From Halarcobacter sp. (GTDB lineage: Bacteria; Campylobacterota; Campylobacteria; Campylobacterales; Arcobacteraceae), in contig NZ_OY780939.1 in the NCBI RefSeq assembly GCF_963675975.1, positions 2,666,001-2,730,000 on the forward strand: a DNA stretch of 64,000 nt. The letters are read 5' to 3'. Positions 35,253-44,253 of this stretch are shown here, piece by piece (position 1 is the first letter of the stretch; each line of letters starts with the position of its first letter). Below the pieces are notes generated by a model. It was not told the origin of the DNA, did no database searches, and was given only the letters and a program-made list of their open reading frames with translations. The translations under genes were made by a program, and so were the position numbers.

Positions 35253-35294
35253 ATGGGTAAAAAACTACTTGATATAATAAGTGACAAGTTTTAA
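35253..35294 (+). pseudogene. 5' remnant of an integron-integrase-like gene
   Basis: ATG 35253 after GGAGATATT encodes MGKKLLDIISDKF and then stops. KLLDxxxDK(I/L) is how many integron integrases (IntI) begin, before the conserved HYSxRTE region, which is absent here. The remnant is divergent from the cassette array, as intI is. The match is only 13 residues, so the call rests mainly on context. Confidence 0.5.
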
Positions 35295-35637
35295 ATATTC
35301 ACTTTTTTGCCTGCAAGCAGGATTATATATTGAAAAAAGTAAAACCTATGCTTGCACTCTCTTTGAGAAAACTAAAAATATGCTCCTAGCATATTTGTTA
35401 TGCTCATACAGTTACAAAACTTTTTCGAAACTATAAATAAATACTCGGCTTCTCAAATGTGGGAAAGTGGGATAATGACCTTTGTATTTTTTAGTACCAT
35501 TTTATTTTAGTTGGTGTGATATTTAATCACTTTACTTTCCTCAAACATTATCAGGCAATTCCAAAAATAAATTGAAAACTTTCGGCTTTAATAATGGCTG
35601 GTATTATATAGAGCTTAATTTTATAATAGAATACATA
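35295..35637. other. Gap with hairpins and degraded coding sequence
   Basis: No intact gene is visible. It contains the palindromes CCTGCAAGCAGG near 35310 and AAATATGCT/AGCATATTT around a CCT loop near 35371. A plus-strand stretch of about 36 codons (MLIQLQNFFETIN...) near 35401 looks like decayed protein. The rest of the integrase is not found here. Confidence 0.4.
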
Positions 35638-36159
35638 TCATCTTAATCCTAAATCTTTTTTATCTAAAAGTAATGTAGGTATAATATAAAAAGCTAAAAG
35701 ATGAAATGAACTAACAATATTCTGTATTCTAGTAAGTTCATAAAACTCTTCTTTTGTTATATGTGTAATAATAGAATGATTTCTTAAAATATATTGTCCA
35801 TTTTCAATAGTCGGCACCCCATTCGCACTATTTATAAACCCTAATAAAAAAGAAAAGAAAGAAACCATTAAAGTTATTAATGTTATGACAATTAATAATC
35901 TTGGTTTACTATTAAAAAATTTAATCACATCAAATGAGTATGAATCTAGCTTATTTATATTCCTGTACTTATTTTGCAGATAAATAATTAAAATAAACCA
36001 AATAGGGAAAATTAAAAATTCAATAATTGATAAAATCATTTTAAAATATGAATCATCAAAATTCATAAAGTAATATCCAATAGAAATCAAAGTAAAAAAA
36101 TAACATATAATTGAAATATATAAAGTATTCTTTCTTGTTTTTTCAGATATTTTAATCAT
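35638..36159 (-). CDS. Four-helix membrane protein of unknown function
   Basis: This 173-residue protein has four hydrophobic segments (residues ~12-32, 40-61, 88-110 and 150-165). The middle soluble loop contains VPTIENGQYILRNHSIITHITKEEF, seen here by its motif NGQYILRNH. That motif often appears in small Campylobacterota and Bacteroidetes membrane proteins. The function is unknown. It lies between the integron remnant and the duplicated guaA end, so it belongs to the accessory region. Confidence 0.65.
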   Translation of the reverse strand: MIKISEKTRKNTLYISIICYFFTLISIGYYFMNFDDSYFKMILSIIEFLIFPIWFILIIYLQNKYRNINKLDSYSFDVIKFFNSKPRLLIVITLITLMVSFFSFLLGFINSANGVPTIENGQYILRNHSIITHITKEEFYELTRIQNIVSSFHLLAFYIIPTLLLDKKDLGLR

Positions 36160-36246
36160 ATTAAGTTATTTAACTCCTATTTTTAAAATAATATCTAAAA
36201 AAATTATAATCTTTAATAAAAGTTTTTGTCGGAAGTTTGGTGTAGA

Positions 36247-36328
36247 TTTTGCCGAAGTCTAGCGAAGGTGTACTAGAAGTACATCGAAGCTAGAATTCGG
36301 TGAAAGATGCGCCGAAATTACGGCAAAA
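36247..36328. repeat. Large composite inverted repeat next to guaA
   Basis: A 23-base pair of arms (36252-36274 and 36278-36300) matches at 18 positions around a three-base centre. Outer boxes TTTTGCCG (36247-36254) and CGGCAAAA (36321-36328) pair perfectly. Several CGAAG-like boxes recur inside. The layout is like binding sites for a recombinase at an integration site or a transposon end. Confidence 0.55.
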
Positions 36329-36331
36329 AAA

Positions 36332-36360
36332 TTATTCCCACTCTATTGTTGCTGGTGGCT
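36332..36360 (-). repeat. Duplicated 3' end of guaA (attachment-site-like copy)
   Basis: This 29-bp segment matches 36412-36440 at 27 positions and still encodes PPATIEWE and a stop codon on the minus strand. It lies 80 bases beyond the true guaA end. Integrative elements that enter the guaA 3' end leave such direct repeats, so this is probably an old att site. Confidence 0.7.
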
Positions 36361-36393
36361 AAAAGTACTTCTAACCTAAATCTAGTGCAAGAT

Positions 36394-36417
36394 GAATAAA
36401 AGCTATCGCTTTTATTC
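36394..36417. terminator. Palindrome over the guaA stop codon, likely terminator
   Basis: GAATAAAAGC and GCTTTTATTC pair perfectly over ten bases around TATC. The right arm contains the TAA stop of guaA. It may end guaA transcripts and may also lie in the integration crossover region. Confidence 0.6.
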
Positions 36418-37947
36418 CCATTCTATTGTTGCTGGTGGTTTTGAGCTGATATCATAAACCACTCTATTAATCCCATCAACTTCGTTGATGATTCTTCTAG
36501 AGATAGTTTCTAATACATCATGAGGGATATGTGCAAATGTTGCAGTCATACCATCTGTTGCTTCAACTATTCTAACACATACTGTGTTATCATAAGTTCT
36601 GTTATCACCCATAACACCTACTGATTTTACATTTAGTAGTACTGTAAATGCTTGCCAAGTTTTATCATATAATCCAGTTGCATGTAAAACATCTAGCATG
36701 ATAACATCAGCTTTTCTAAGTAATTCTAAATCTGGTTTATTTACATCTCCCATAACTCTGATAGCAAGTCCTGGTCCAGGGAAAGGATGTCTTCCAATCA
36801 TATCTTTTGGAAGTCCTAATTCAAGTCCTAAAAGTCTAACTTCATCTTTGAAGATTTCTCTTAAAGGCTCGATTAGTTCAAATGTCATCCAATCAGGTAG
36901 TCCACCAACATTGTGGTGAGATTTGATTGTTTTTGATGGTCCCTTTACAGATACTGATTCAATAACATCTGTATAAAGTGTACCTTGAGCTAAGAACTCA
37001 ATTCCATCGTGTTTTTTTGCTTCTTCGTCAAATACTTCAATAAAAGTTTCTCCGATGATTTTTCTTTTTCTCTCAGGGTCAGTAACACCTTCAAGTCTTG
37101 AAAGGAAAGTTTCACTTGCATCACAAGTGATAAGGTTTACACCTCTACTTTTGAACATAGCTTCAACTTGTTCTCTTTCGTTTGTTCTAAGTAGTCCGTT
37201 GTCAACAAATACTGGGATAAGTTGGTCACCAATAGCTTCTGCTAAAAGTGTAGCAACTACAGAAGAATCAACTCCTCCTGATACACCACAAAGAACTTTT
37301 TTATTTCCAACTTGATCTTGGATTTTTTTGATTTGTTCTTTAGCAAAAGAACCCATATTCCAAGTTGATTCACAACCACAAATATATTTTGCGAAGTTTT
37401 TAAGGATTTTGCTCCCTTGCTCTGAATGGTAAACTTCTGGGTGGAATTGGAAAGCATAAATTAGTCTATCCATATTTGCAATTGCTGCAAAAGGAGAGTT
37501 TTCACTTGTTCCAATAACTTCAAAACCATCAGCTAATTTGTCAACTTTATCCCCATGAGACATCCATACAGTTTGACCATCTGTAGTGTCTTTGAAAATA
37601 TCGCTTTCTTTTTCAAATGTAAGTTTTGCTTTTCCATATTCGTGATGATCTGCAGGAATAACAGACCCACCAAAATATTGAGAAATAAGTTGCATACCAT
37701 AACAAATACCTAAAATAGGAAGACCTAAATCAAATATCTCTTTGTCTGGGTGATAAGCATCTTTTGCATATACTGATGCTGGTCCACCTGAAAGGATAAT
37801 ACCTTTTGGAGTTCTAGCTTTAATATCTTCTATGCTCTCACTAAACGGTACAATCTCAGAATAAACACCAGCTTCTCTAAGTTTTCTTGCAATGATTTGT
37901 GTATATTGACTACCAAAATCTAATACAACTATTGGTACATGTTTCAT
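36412..37947 (-). CDS. guaA: GMP synthase (glutamine-hydrolysing)
   Basis: This 511-residue enzyme converts XMP to GMP with glutamine and ATP in purine synthesis. The N-terminal class I amidotransferase has the nucleophile Cys in GICYGMQL (~residue 83) and [11 protein letters not shown]. The ATP-pyrophosphatase domain has [10 protein letters not shown] (~residue 222). The C-terminal dimerisation domain ends KPPATIEWE. Length and motifs are normal. Its 3' end is duplicated 80 bases downstream at 36332-36360. The ATG follows AAAGGAATCATTTTA. Confidence 0.98.
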   Translation of the reverse strand: MKHVPIVVLDFGSQYTQIIARKLREAGVYSEIVPFSESIEDIKARTPKGIILSGGPASVYAKDAYHPDKEIFDLGLPILGICYGMQLISQYFGGSVIPADHHEYGKAKLTFEKESDIFKDTTDGQTVWMSHGDKVDKLADGFEVIGTSENSPFAAIANMDRLIYAFQFHPEVYHSEQGSKILKNFAKYICGCESTWNMGSFAKEQIKKIQDQVGNKKVLCGVSGGVDSSVVATLLAEAIGDQLIPVFVDNGLLRTNEREQVEAMFKSRGVNLITCDASETFLSRLEGVTDPERKRKIIGETFIEVFDEEAKKHDGIEFLAQGTLYTDVIESVSVKGPSKTIKSHHNVGGLPDWMTFELIEPLREIFKDEVRLLGLELGLPKDMIGRHPFPGPGLAIRVMGDVNKPDLELLRKADVIMLDVLHATGLYDKTWQAFTVLLNVKSVGVMGDNRTYDNTVCVRIVEATDGMTATFAHIPHDVLETISRRIINEVDGINRVVYDISSKPPATIEWE

Positions 37948-38047
37948 TAAAATGATTCCTTTGATTTTTTAAAAGTACCGCGATTATAACTAAAAAGGAA
38001 TTTGAAGACGATTAATTAATGGGATTCTTTTTAAAAGAAAATTGGGC

Positions 38048-38085
38048 AAAAAAAAAGCCATCCAGTCTAAGACTGAATGGCTTTT
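38048..38085 (-). terminator. Intrinsic terminator after nhaD
   Basis: The stem arms AAAAGCCATCCAGTC and GACTGAATGGCTTTT (one mismatch, TAA loop) lie just past the nhaD stop. On the minus strand the stem is followed by a run of at least eight T. Confidence 0.9.
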
Positions 38086-38102
38086 GAGATTGTGATTTAA
38101 GC

Positions 38103-39491
38103 TTATGCACCTATACCAAACATCTCAAATTGAACATACCAAATCGCACAAGAGATAATATATCCAATTAAAATAGTCCAAGCATATTTCATATGTGAAC
38201 CAAAAGTATAAATACCATGAAGTTTACCCATAACTCCAACACCAGCTGCTGAACCAAATGAGATTAGTGAACCACCAACCCCAGCTGTAAGTGTTACAAG
38301 CATCCATTGAGCATGTTCCATAGGTGGATTTGCTTTAAGAACTGCTGACATTACAGGTACGTTATCAACAATAGCTGATAAAAAACCAACTCCAATATTT
38401 GACCATGTTGGTCCTAATACTGATGGGTCATAAACGATTGCTGCTAATGCTAACCATCCAATAAAGTATAATGCACCAACTGCTGCTAAAATACCAAAGA
38501 AGAACATCAATGTGTTATTTTCAATTTTAGCCATTGAGTGGAAGATATTAAAGTGGTCTTTACCATGTCTTCTTTTAAGTCCATAAGAATAAACTTTAAG
38601 TAAAGAAAGACCAAACATCATACCCCACATTGCAGGTAGATGTAATACTTGGTGAGACATAACTGCACAGAAAATAGTAAATACACCAAGTCCCATTACA
38701 ACTTTTGCACCTTCAGCCATCACTGGAACAACTTCTTTAGAAGCGTCAAAAGTAGGTTTTTCATTTGGTACAACTTTAGATAATAAAACAGCTGTAGCTA
38801 GATATCCTAAAATTGATGCAGGGAATAAAAATAAGAAATCTCCAAATGCACCTTTACCAGCAGTCCATGCCATAAGTGTAGTAATATCTCCAAATGGTGA
38901 CCAAGCACCACCTGCATTTGCTGCAACAACAATATTAATAGCACCAGGAACTAAGAAGTCTCTTCTCTCTTTTTCAATTGTAATTAATACTGTAGAAAGA
39001 ATAAGTGCAGTTGTTAAGTTGTCTGCAATTGGAGATATAAAGAATGCTAAAATACCAGTTACCCAGAAAAGTTTTCTATAAGTAAACCCTTTTGAAACAA
39101 GGTTGTATTTAAGCTTATCAAATACATTCATATGGATTAATGATTCAATATACGTCATTGCAACAAATAAGAAGAAGAAAATTTCAGCAATTTCTAAAAT
39201 TAAGTGTTGAGCTTGAGTATGAACTAATCCCATATCTAAATGATTTAACGAATAATATAGCGCAACTAAGATAAACATAAATGTACCAATAAATAAAGCT
39301 GGCTTTGCCTTATCTATCTCATATTTTTCCTCTGCCGCCACAAAGTAGTAACCTACTACAAAAATAAATAAACACGCAAATCCAACCCAAGTCATAGTTA
39401 AATCTGGTGCAACTTCCCCAGAAGCAGCGCCACCGCCACTTGCAAATAAAGCTAGAGATGATAATAATAATACCATCAGAATCTTTAACAT
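38103..39491 (-). CDS. nhaD: Na+/H+ antiporter NhaD
   Basis: This 462-residue protein has about 11-12 transmembrane helices and the ion-transporter superfamily pattern of NhaD, with an N-terminal signal-like helix (LKILMVLLLSSLALFASGGG), FISPIADNLTTALIL (~residue 150), NAGGAWSPFGDITT (~190) and SAIVDNVPVMSAVL (~365). It exchanges Na+ or Li+ for protons at the inner membrane. It follows nadB by two bases on the same strand and ends at an intrinsic terminator. Confidence 0.95.
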   Translation of the reverse strand: MLKILMVLLLSSLALFASGGGAASGEVAPDLTMTWVGFACLFIFVVGYYFVAAEEKYEIDKAKPALFIGTFMFILVALYYSLNHLDMGLVHTQAQHLILEIAEIFFFLFVAMTYIESLIHMNVFDKLKYNLVSKGFTYRKLFWVTGILAFFISPIADNLTTALILSTVLITIEKERRDFLVPGAINIVVAANAGGAWSPFGDITTLMAWTAGKGAFGDFLFLFPASILGYLATAVLLSKVVPNEKPTFDASKEVVPVMAEGAKVVMGLGVFTIFCAVMSHQVLHLPAMWGMMFGLSLLKVYSYGLKRRHGKDHFNIFHSMAKIENNTLMFFFGILAAVGALYFIGWLALAAIVYDPSVLGPTWSNIGVGFLSAIVDNVPVMSAVLKANPPMEHAQWMLVTLTAGVGGSLISFGSAAGVGVMGKLHGIYTFGSHMKYAWTILIGYIISCAIWYVQFEMFGIGA

Positions 39492-39493
39492 TC

Positions 39494-40945
39494 TTACTCC
39501 TTAATAAAGTGTGCTCCAAGAGACTCTTTTCTGTCAATTGCAGCTTTTAAAATAGATTTTGCCGTAAGCAACCTTAAATATAGTAGTCTTCCCACATCTT
39601 CTTTCAAAAACTCATCTATCTCAGATAAAGCTTTTTTCAAAGAGTCAAAATCCCTTACGATTGCCGCATTTTCCCACATTAATTTTCTTACTCTGTCTTT
39701 TATTGGTTTATCAATACTTTTATTTCTAATACACTTTTTTATCTCTTTTAAATACTTAGAGTGATCGATTTTAAAATCCTCTTTTAAAGAGTGTTCTACT
39801 GCAAGTTTAGAAAAAACCAAACCTTCAAGTAAAGAGTTAGAAGCAAGTCTGTTTGCACCATGTACTCCAGTGCAAGCTGCTTCACCTACTGCATATAGAT
39901 TTTTTGTATTTAATACTTTTGCATTAATATCAGTTGCAATTCCACCCATTGCATAGTGAAAAGCTGGAGAGATTGGTACTTTTTCAAATGGTAAATCATA
40001 ACCTAGGTCTTCAAAGTTAGCATATATATTTGGAAATCTTTTTCTAAACCATTTCTTTTCAAATTTGTCAAAAGATAAATAGATATTTGAGCCTGTTTTT
40101 TTATGATAATCAAAGATTGACCTACTTACAACATCTCTTGGAGCTAGTTCTCCATCTTTATGATAATCAAATAAAAATCTATGGTCATTATCATCTACAA
40201 TATAAGCACCCTCACCTCTTAAAGCTTCACTAAGTAAAGTTTTTCTAGCAAATGAAGTTCCTTTAAATACTGTTGGATGAAATTGCATCATCTCCATATC
40301 TTTTAAAGTTAAACCTTTTTCAACACATATACCTTGAACTTCCCCTGCAACTGCAGTTGAATTTGTATGGTACTTATATATTGAGCCAACTCCACCACTA
40401 GCAATAATGGTATTATGGGCAAAAGCTACTTTTTCTTCTGTTTCATTTATGAAATATTTAACCCCATAACAAATATCATCTTGCATAAGTAAATCATTTA
40501 CTACACAATTAGTTTCTAGTTTGTGGGGGAATTTTCCCATTAAAAAAAGGTGTATCATTCTACCTGTAGCATCACCATCAGCATGAAGAATCCTACTTCT
40601 ACTATGGGCTGCTTCTTTGGTAAAGGCTATTTTACCCTTATCATTTAGATCAAAATTCATTCCATCTTCTATTAAGTTATCAATTGCTTTTCTAGAGTTT
40701 TCACTTAATACTGTTACAGCATCTTTATTGTTGTGATAAACTCCTGCAACCAAAGTATCTTTAATATGGTCTGGAATATCTTCTTTATCAACAGCTGTTG
40801 CAATACCACCTTGTGCCCAAAAGGTATTGCATTCCCAAGGTTCTTTTTTACATAAGATTAATACATTTTTTGTATCAGGTATTAATCGTGCAGCATTTAA
40901 ACCAGCTACACCTGAACCTATAATAATATAATCATAAACAACCAT
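39494..40945 (-). CDS. nadB: L-aspartate oxidase
   Basis: This 483-residue flavoprotein catalyses the first step of NAD synthesis, the oxidation of aspartate to iminoaspartate. It has the FAD motif IIGSGVAGLNAAR (~residue 7), WAQGGIATAV, the active-site stretch HADGDATGRMI (~123), PRDVVSRSIF (~267) and GLVFSKLAVEHS near the end, as in NadB and SdhA-like oxidases. The start codon overlaps the stop of the tiny lipoprotein gene by one base (TAATG). It is upstream of nhaD in the same unit. Confidence 0.95.
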   Translation of the reverse strand: MVVYDYIIIGSGVAGLNAARLIPDTKNVLILCKKEPWECNTFWAQGGIATAVDKEDIPDHIKDTLVAGVYHNNKDAVTVLSENSRKAIDNLIEDGMNFDLNDKGKIAFTKEAAHSRSRILHADGDATGRMIHLFLMGKFPHKLETNCVVNDLLMQDDICYGVKYFINETEEKVAFAHNTIIASGGVGSIYKYHTNSTAVAGEVQGICVEKGLTLKDMEMMQFHPTVFKGTSFARKTLLSEALRGEGAYIVDDNDHRFLFDYHKDGELAPRDVVSRSIFDYHKKTGSNIYLSFDKFEKKWFRKRFPNIYANFEDLGYDLPFEKVPISPAFHYAMGGIATDINAKVLNTKNLYAVGEAACTGVHGANRLASNSLLEGLVFSKLAVEHSLKEDFKIDHSKYLKEIKKCIRNKSIDKPIKDRVRKLMWENAAIVRDFDSLKKALSEIDEFLKEDVGRLLYLRLLTAKSILKAAIDRKESLGAHFIKE

Positions 40946-41070
40946 TATTTTGATACTTCTTGAGTATCTGGCACATATGTTGGAGGGGCTTTATAACCAC
41001 ATCCACTTAAAGATAATAAAATTCCTGCTATAATAACAACATGAAAAAATTGAGTGAAATACTTTGTCAT
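40945..41070 (-). CDS. LptM-like small lipoprotein
   Basis: This 41-codon frame has a short N-terminus, the hydrophobic stretch VVIIAGILLSLSGCG with a lipobox (LSGC), and then CGYKAPPTYVPD. LptM (YifL)-type lipoproteins, which assist the LptDE outer-membrane machine, have the same small size and CGxKxP-x-x-x-P pattern. The stop TAA overlaps the nadB ATG by one base, which strongly supports it as a real coupled gene. Its first 30 bases overlap the divergent gene that starts at 41041, an unusual arrangement. Confidence 0.7.
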   Translation of the reverse strand: MTKYFTQFFHVVIIAGILLSLSGCGYKAPPTYVPDTQEVSK

Positions 41071-41457
41071 CTTAAAAATAATCCTGAATTCAGAAGAATT
41101 AATACACAAGAAACGATTCAAAAGATAATTGAAATACTACCGCCTAAATTGAAAAAAGGCGTTAAATTCGCCTATATTAGGAAACAAATCTTCTTTTTTG
41201 TGTTAACTCATCCTGTTTATAAAATGGAATTTGAGTATAACAAGAGTTTGATAAATGACTTATTAAAAAAGTCAAACATTGCAAATATCGACGATGTAAG
41301 GTTTTTTGTAACAAATAAAATAGAAAAAAAACAAAAACCAATAATACAAGAGAACAACTATCAAGAGCGATCTTTTGGTATATTTGCGAATAATATAAAA
41401 GATGAAAAATTACATAAAAAATTTGAAGAGATAAGAGAGATTATAAAAAACTCTTAA
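41041..41457 (+). CDS. DUF721/DciA-like conserved hypothetical protein
   Basis: This 138-residue basic protein has a core, FAYIRKQIFFFVLTHPVYKMEFEYNK, reminiscent in layout of DUF721 (DciA-type helicase loader) domains; seen here in pieces (FAYIRKQ, THPVYKMEF). The similarity is weak. No clear RBS precedes ATG 41041, and the 5' end overlaps the lipoprotein gene on the other strand. It is convergent with the metallopeptidase gene and overlaps it by 17 bases. Confidence 0.55.
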   Translation: MKKLSEILCHLKNNPEFRRINTQETIQKIIEILPPKLKKGVKFAYIRKQIFFFVLTHPVYKMEFEYNKSLINDLLKKSNIANIDDVRFFVTNKIEKKQKPIIQENNYQERSFGIFANNIKDEKLHKKFEEIREIIKNS

Positions 41458-42028
41458 ACTCTTTAATCTTTTCTTTATAATCTGGACAATACTCTTCCAC
41501 ACAATTCCAAAATCTTTTTGAATGATTTTTATGTTTAATATGAGCTAATTCATGAACTACAACATATTCTATTAAAGGGATTGGAAACTTCATAAGCAGA
41601 GTATTAAAGTTTAGTTCATTTTTATAATTGCAACTTCCCCAAGTTCTTTTATTTTTTCTAAACTTTATTGCAGTTGGAAAAAGTTGCATTAGTTCAGAAT
41701 ATTCATTTACTAGTTTGGGAATCATTTTTTGTGCTTCTAATTTATAAAATCTATCTAGATTTCTATTATCAAAATTTTTGTGTTTAATTCCCAAAAAAAG
41801 AAATTCATCATTATTTAAAGTATTTTTTTCCAATTGTAGTAGATTTTTTTCTAACCATTTTTTCTTTTTCTCAATTAAGTTTCTTGCATCATTTTCTGTA
41901 AAATAAATATTTGAGTTAATTCGTATCATACTTGAAGATACTAACCTCATGTAGGTATGTTTCATGCCTCTTTTTTTATTTAATTCTACAGTGACCTCTT
42001 TATTATTAATATTTGTTAAAAAATTCAA
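41441..42028 (-). CDS. M48/SprT-like YgjP-type metallopeptidase
   Basis: The gene encodes a 195-residue zinc protease of the YgjP (DUF45) group. The zinc motif HELAHIKHKNHSKRFW carries HExxH and a third ligand near the C-terminus. The N-terminal part has the basic KRGMKHTYMRLV-type strand. I choose TTG 42028, because AAGGA lies five bases upstream; longer starts (up to 42163) would overlap the divergent aminotransferase gene. Target proteins are unknown. Confidence 0.82.
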   Translation of the reverse strand: MNFLTNINNKEVTVELNKKRGMKHTYMRLVSSSMIRINSNIYFTENDARNLIEKKKKWLEKNLLQLEKNTLNNDEFLFLGIKHKNFDNRNLDRFYKLEAQKMIPKLVNEYSELMQLFPTAIKFRKNKRTWGSCNYKNELNFNTLLMKFPIPLIEYVVVHELAHIKHKNHSKRFWNCVEEYCPDYKEKIKEFKSFL

Positions 42029-42117
42029 ACTAATCCTTAAGTATTTTTTAGATAAAATCCTAAAAATATTATGTCTCATAATATTAACATATTGAAAATT
42101 ATTAGAGGAAAAAACTA

Positions 42118-43284
42118 ATGAAAATTGCGCAAAGAATGGAGAATTTATCTCCGTCGGTAACAATGGCTATTACTGCTTTAGGTAGAGAACTTAAAGCTCA
42201 AGGTAAAGACATTTTAAGTTTTAGTGCTGGTGAACCAGATTTTGACACTCCTGAAATCGTTAAAAATGCTGCGATTAAGGCTATTAAAGACGGGTTTACA
42301 AAATATACCGCTGTAGAGGGTATCACTGAAACAAAGCAAGCAATTATTAATAAATTAAAAAAAGACCATGGATTAACTTATGAATTAAATCAAATAGTGA
42401 TTAGTAATGGTGCTAAACACTCTTTATTTAACTTATGTCAATTATTAATTGAAGAGGGTGATGAAGTTATCATTCCAGCTCCATATTGGGTTACATATCC
42501 AGAGCAAGTAAAATTTTCTGATGGTGTTCCAGTATTTATTGATACGGATGAATCTACAGAATTTAAAATGACTGCTGAACAATTAAAAGCAGCTATCACA
42601 CCTAAAACAAAAGCTATTATGCTAAATACTCCTTCAAACCCAACTGGAGCTGTATATTCAAAAGAAGAGCTTTTAGCTATTGGAAAAGTATTAGAGGGAA
42701 CTGATATTCTTGTTTGGTCTGATGAGATGTATGAAAAAATCATGTACGATGGGAAAGAGTTCACAGCAGCTGCTAGTGTAAGTGAAGATATGTACCAAAG
42801 AACAATTACAATCAATGGATTAAGTAAAGCTGTAGCTATGACTGGATGGAGATTTGGTTATATAGCAACTCCAAAAGTTGAGATTGTAAAAGCTATGATT
42901 AAATTACAAGGTCAAGTAACTTCAAATGTAAACTCAATCACTCAACATGCAGCGATCCCTGCACTTGAAGGTGATGCTGATGCTGATATTGAGATGATGA
43001 GAAAAGCTTTTGAAGAGAGAAGAGATATTGCTGTTGAATCATTCAATGCAATAAAAGGGGTATCTTGTTTTAATCCACAAGGTGCATTCTATCTTTTCGT
43101 AAATATTAAAGATGTAACTCCTGATTCAATGAAATTTGCAGCTGATCTTTTAGAAGACAAAGGTGTTGCAGTAGTTCCTGGACTTGCATTTGGTATGGAA
43201 GGTTATTTCAGATTCTCTTTTGCTACAGATTTAGCAAGTATTCAAGAGGGAATTAAAAGAATTAAAGATTTTATAGAAAAATAA
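42118..43284 (+). CDS. aspC: Aspartate aminotransferase, class I (Ib)
   Basis: This 388-residue PLP enzyme moves amino groups between aspartate and 2-oxoglutarate, linking amino acid metabolism to the TCA cycle. It opens with SPSVTMAITALGRELKAQG. The PLP Lys is in NGLSKAVAMTGWRFGY (~residue 235), and the FSAGEPDFDTP and NTPSNPTGAVY segments mark subgroup Ib. AGAGGA precedes the ATG. The cation transporter gene begins six bases downstream, suggesting one transcript. Confidence 0.93.
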   Translation: MKIAQRMENLSPSVTMAITALGRELKAQGKDILSFSAGEPDFDTPEIVKNAAIKAIKDGFTKYTAVEGITETKQAIINKLKKDHGLTYELNQIVISNGAKHSLFNLCQLLIEEGDEVIIPAPYWVTYPEQVKFSDGVPVFIDTDESTEFKMTAEQLKAAITPKTKAIMLNTPSNPTGAVYSKEELLAIGKVLEGTDILVWSDEMYEKIMYDGKEFTAAASVSEDMYQRTITINGLSKAVAMTGWRFGYIATPKVEIVKAMIKLQGQVTSNVNSITQHAAIPALEGDADADIEMMRKAFEERRDIAVESFNAIKGVSCFNPQGAFYLFVNIKDVTPDSMKFAADLLEDKGVAVVPGLAFGMEGYFRFSFATDLASIQEGIKRIKDFIEK

Positions 43285-43290
43285 TAAATT

Positions 43291-44193
43291 ATGACAGCAC
43301 AAAAAAAAGCCACGATAGTCTCAAGTAGTGTTGCCGCATTATTAACCCTGATTAAATTAGTAGTTGGTATTGCTAGTGGATCAGTTGCAGTTTTGGCTTC
43401 TGCAATTGATTCGGTACTGGATATGTTTGTTTCAGTATTTAATTACTTTGCAATTAACAACTCTGAAAAACCAGCAGATGAAACATTTAATTATGGTAGA
43501 GGAAAAATTGAAGCTCTAGCTTCTGTTATAGAAGGTACCATAATTACACTTTCTGGTTTATTCTTACTTTATCAAGCTATTGAAAAAGCCATAAAAGGCG
43601 AAGTTTCTCAATACTTGGGTATATCTCTTACTGTAATGATTATTTCATTGATTATCACTATTGCACTAGTTTTATTTTTAAATAGAGTTGCCAAACAAAC
43701 AGACAGTATGGTAATAAAAGCTGATGCTTTACATTATAAAACTGACGTATATACAAACATAGCTGTTTTAGTTTCTTTAGTACTTGTTAACTTCACCGGT
43801 ATAGAGCTTATAGATGTAGTAGTTGGTGGTGGAATTTCAATTTTTATCATCTATTCAGCTTATGAATTAATTCAAGAAGGTATTTTAGTTTTATTAGATA
43901 GAGCTGTAGATGAAGAGATTGTTGAAAATATAGTTGAAATTATAGAAGCTGAAGAAAGAATAAACACTCACCACTTATTAAAAACAAGAGAAGCAGGAAA
44001 CCAAACATTTGTAGAAGTACACTTAGTATTTGACTGCTTAATAACTCTAATGGAAGCTCATAGAATCACCGATAGAATAGAAGAAAAAATAAAAATGATT
44101 AACTCAAAAAAAGATTGGGTTATAAACATTCATATGGATCCCTATGATGATTTTGAGATAAACGAATCATCTAAAACTTGCTCTATTGTATAA
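43291..44193 (+). CDS. Cation diffusion facilitator (CDF) transporter
   Basis: This 300-residue protein has six transmembrane helices and a cytoplasmic C-terminal domain (~210-300), as in FieF/CzcD exporters. The metal-binding DxxxD motifs are in DSVLDMFVS (~helix 2) and HYKTDVYTN (~helix 5), an H-x-x-x-D pattern. It should export Zn2+, Fe2+ or Mn2+ in exchange for protons; the metal is not certain. It is cotranscribed with aspC and upstream of the ABC-F gene. Confidence 0.93.
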   Translation: MTAQKKATIVSSSVAALLTLIKLVVGIASGSVAVLASAIDSVLDMFVSVFNYFAINNSEKPADETFNYGRGKIEALASVIEGTIITLSGLFLLYQAIEKAIKGEVSQYLGISLTVMIISLIITIALVLFLNRVAKQTDSMVIKADALHYKTDVYTNIAVLVSLVLVNFTGIELIDVVVGGGISIFIIYSAYELIQEGILVLLDRAVDEEIVENIVEIIEAEERINTHHLLKTREAGNQTFVEVHLVFDCLITLMEAHRITDRIEEKIKMINSKKDWVINIHMDPYDDFEINESSKTCSIV

Positions 44194-44253
44194 TAATTTA
44201 TATTTATTAAACAATGACATTTAAAAACTTTATATAGGATTACAATATTTAAA

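Larger units (their letters stand above)
30759..35294 (-). mobile_element. Decayed integron / attC cassette cluster
   Basis: Four attC-like sites in the same orientation separate short minus-strand genes that each start just after a site with their own RBS. A remnant resembling an integron-integrase start lies divergent at 35253. Cassette gene ends and starts match as expected of excised circles: GTTAGATATT at 32621-32630 and its complement at 33280-33289; GTTATGAGAT at 31771-31780 and its complement at 32556-32565. No complete integrase is present, so the cluster is probably immobile unless an integrase acts in trans. Confidence 0.8.

Noticed and set aside
41441-42163. Longer start (42163) for the metallopeptidase
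   Set aside because: It would overlap the divergent aminotransferase gene and has no RBS; TTG 42028 has AAGGA at good spacing.
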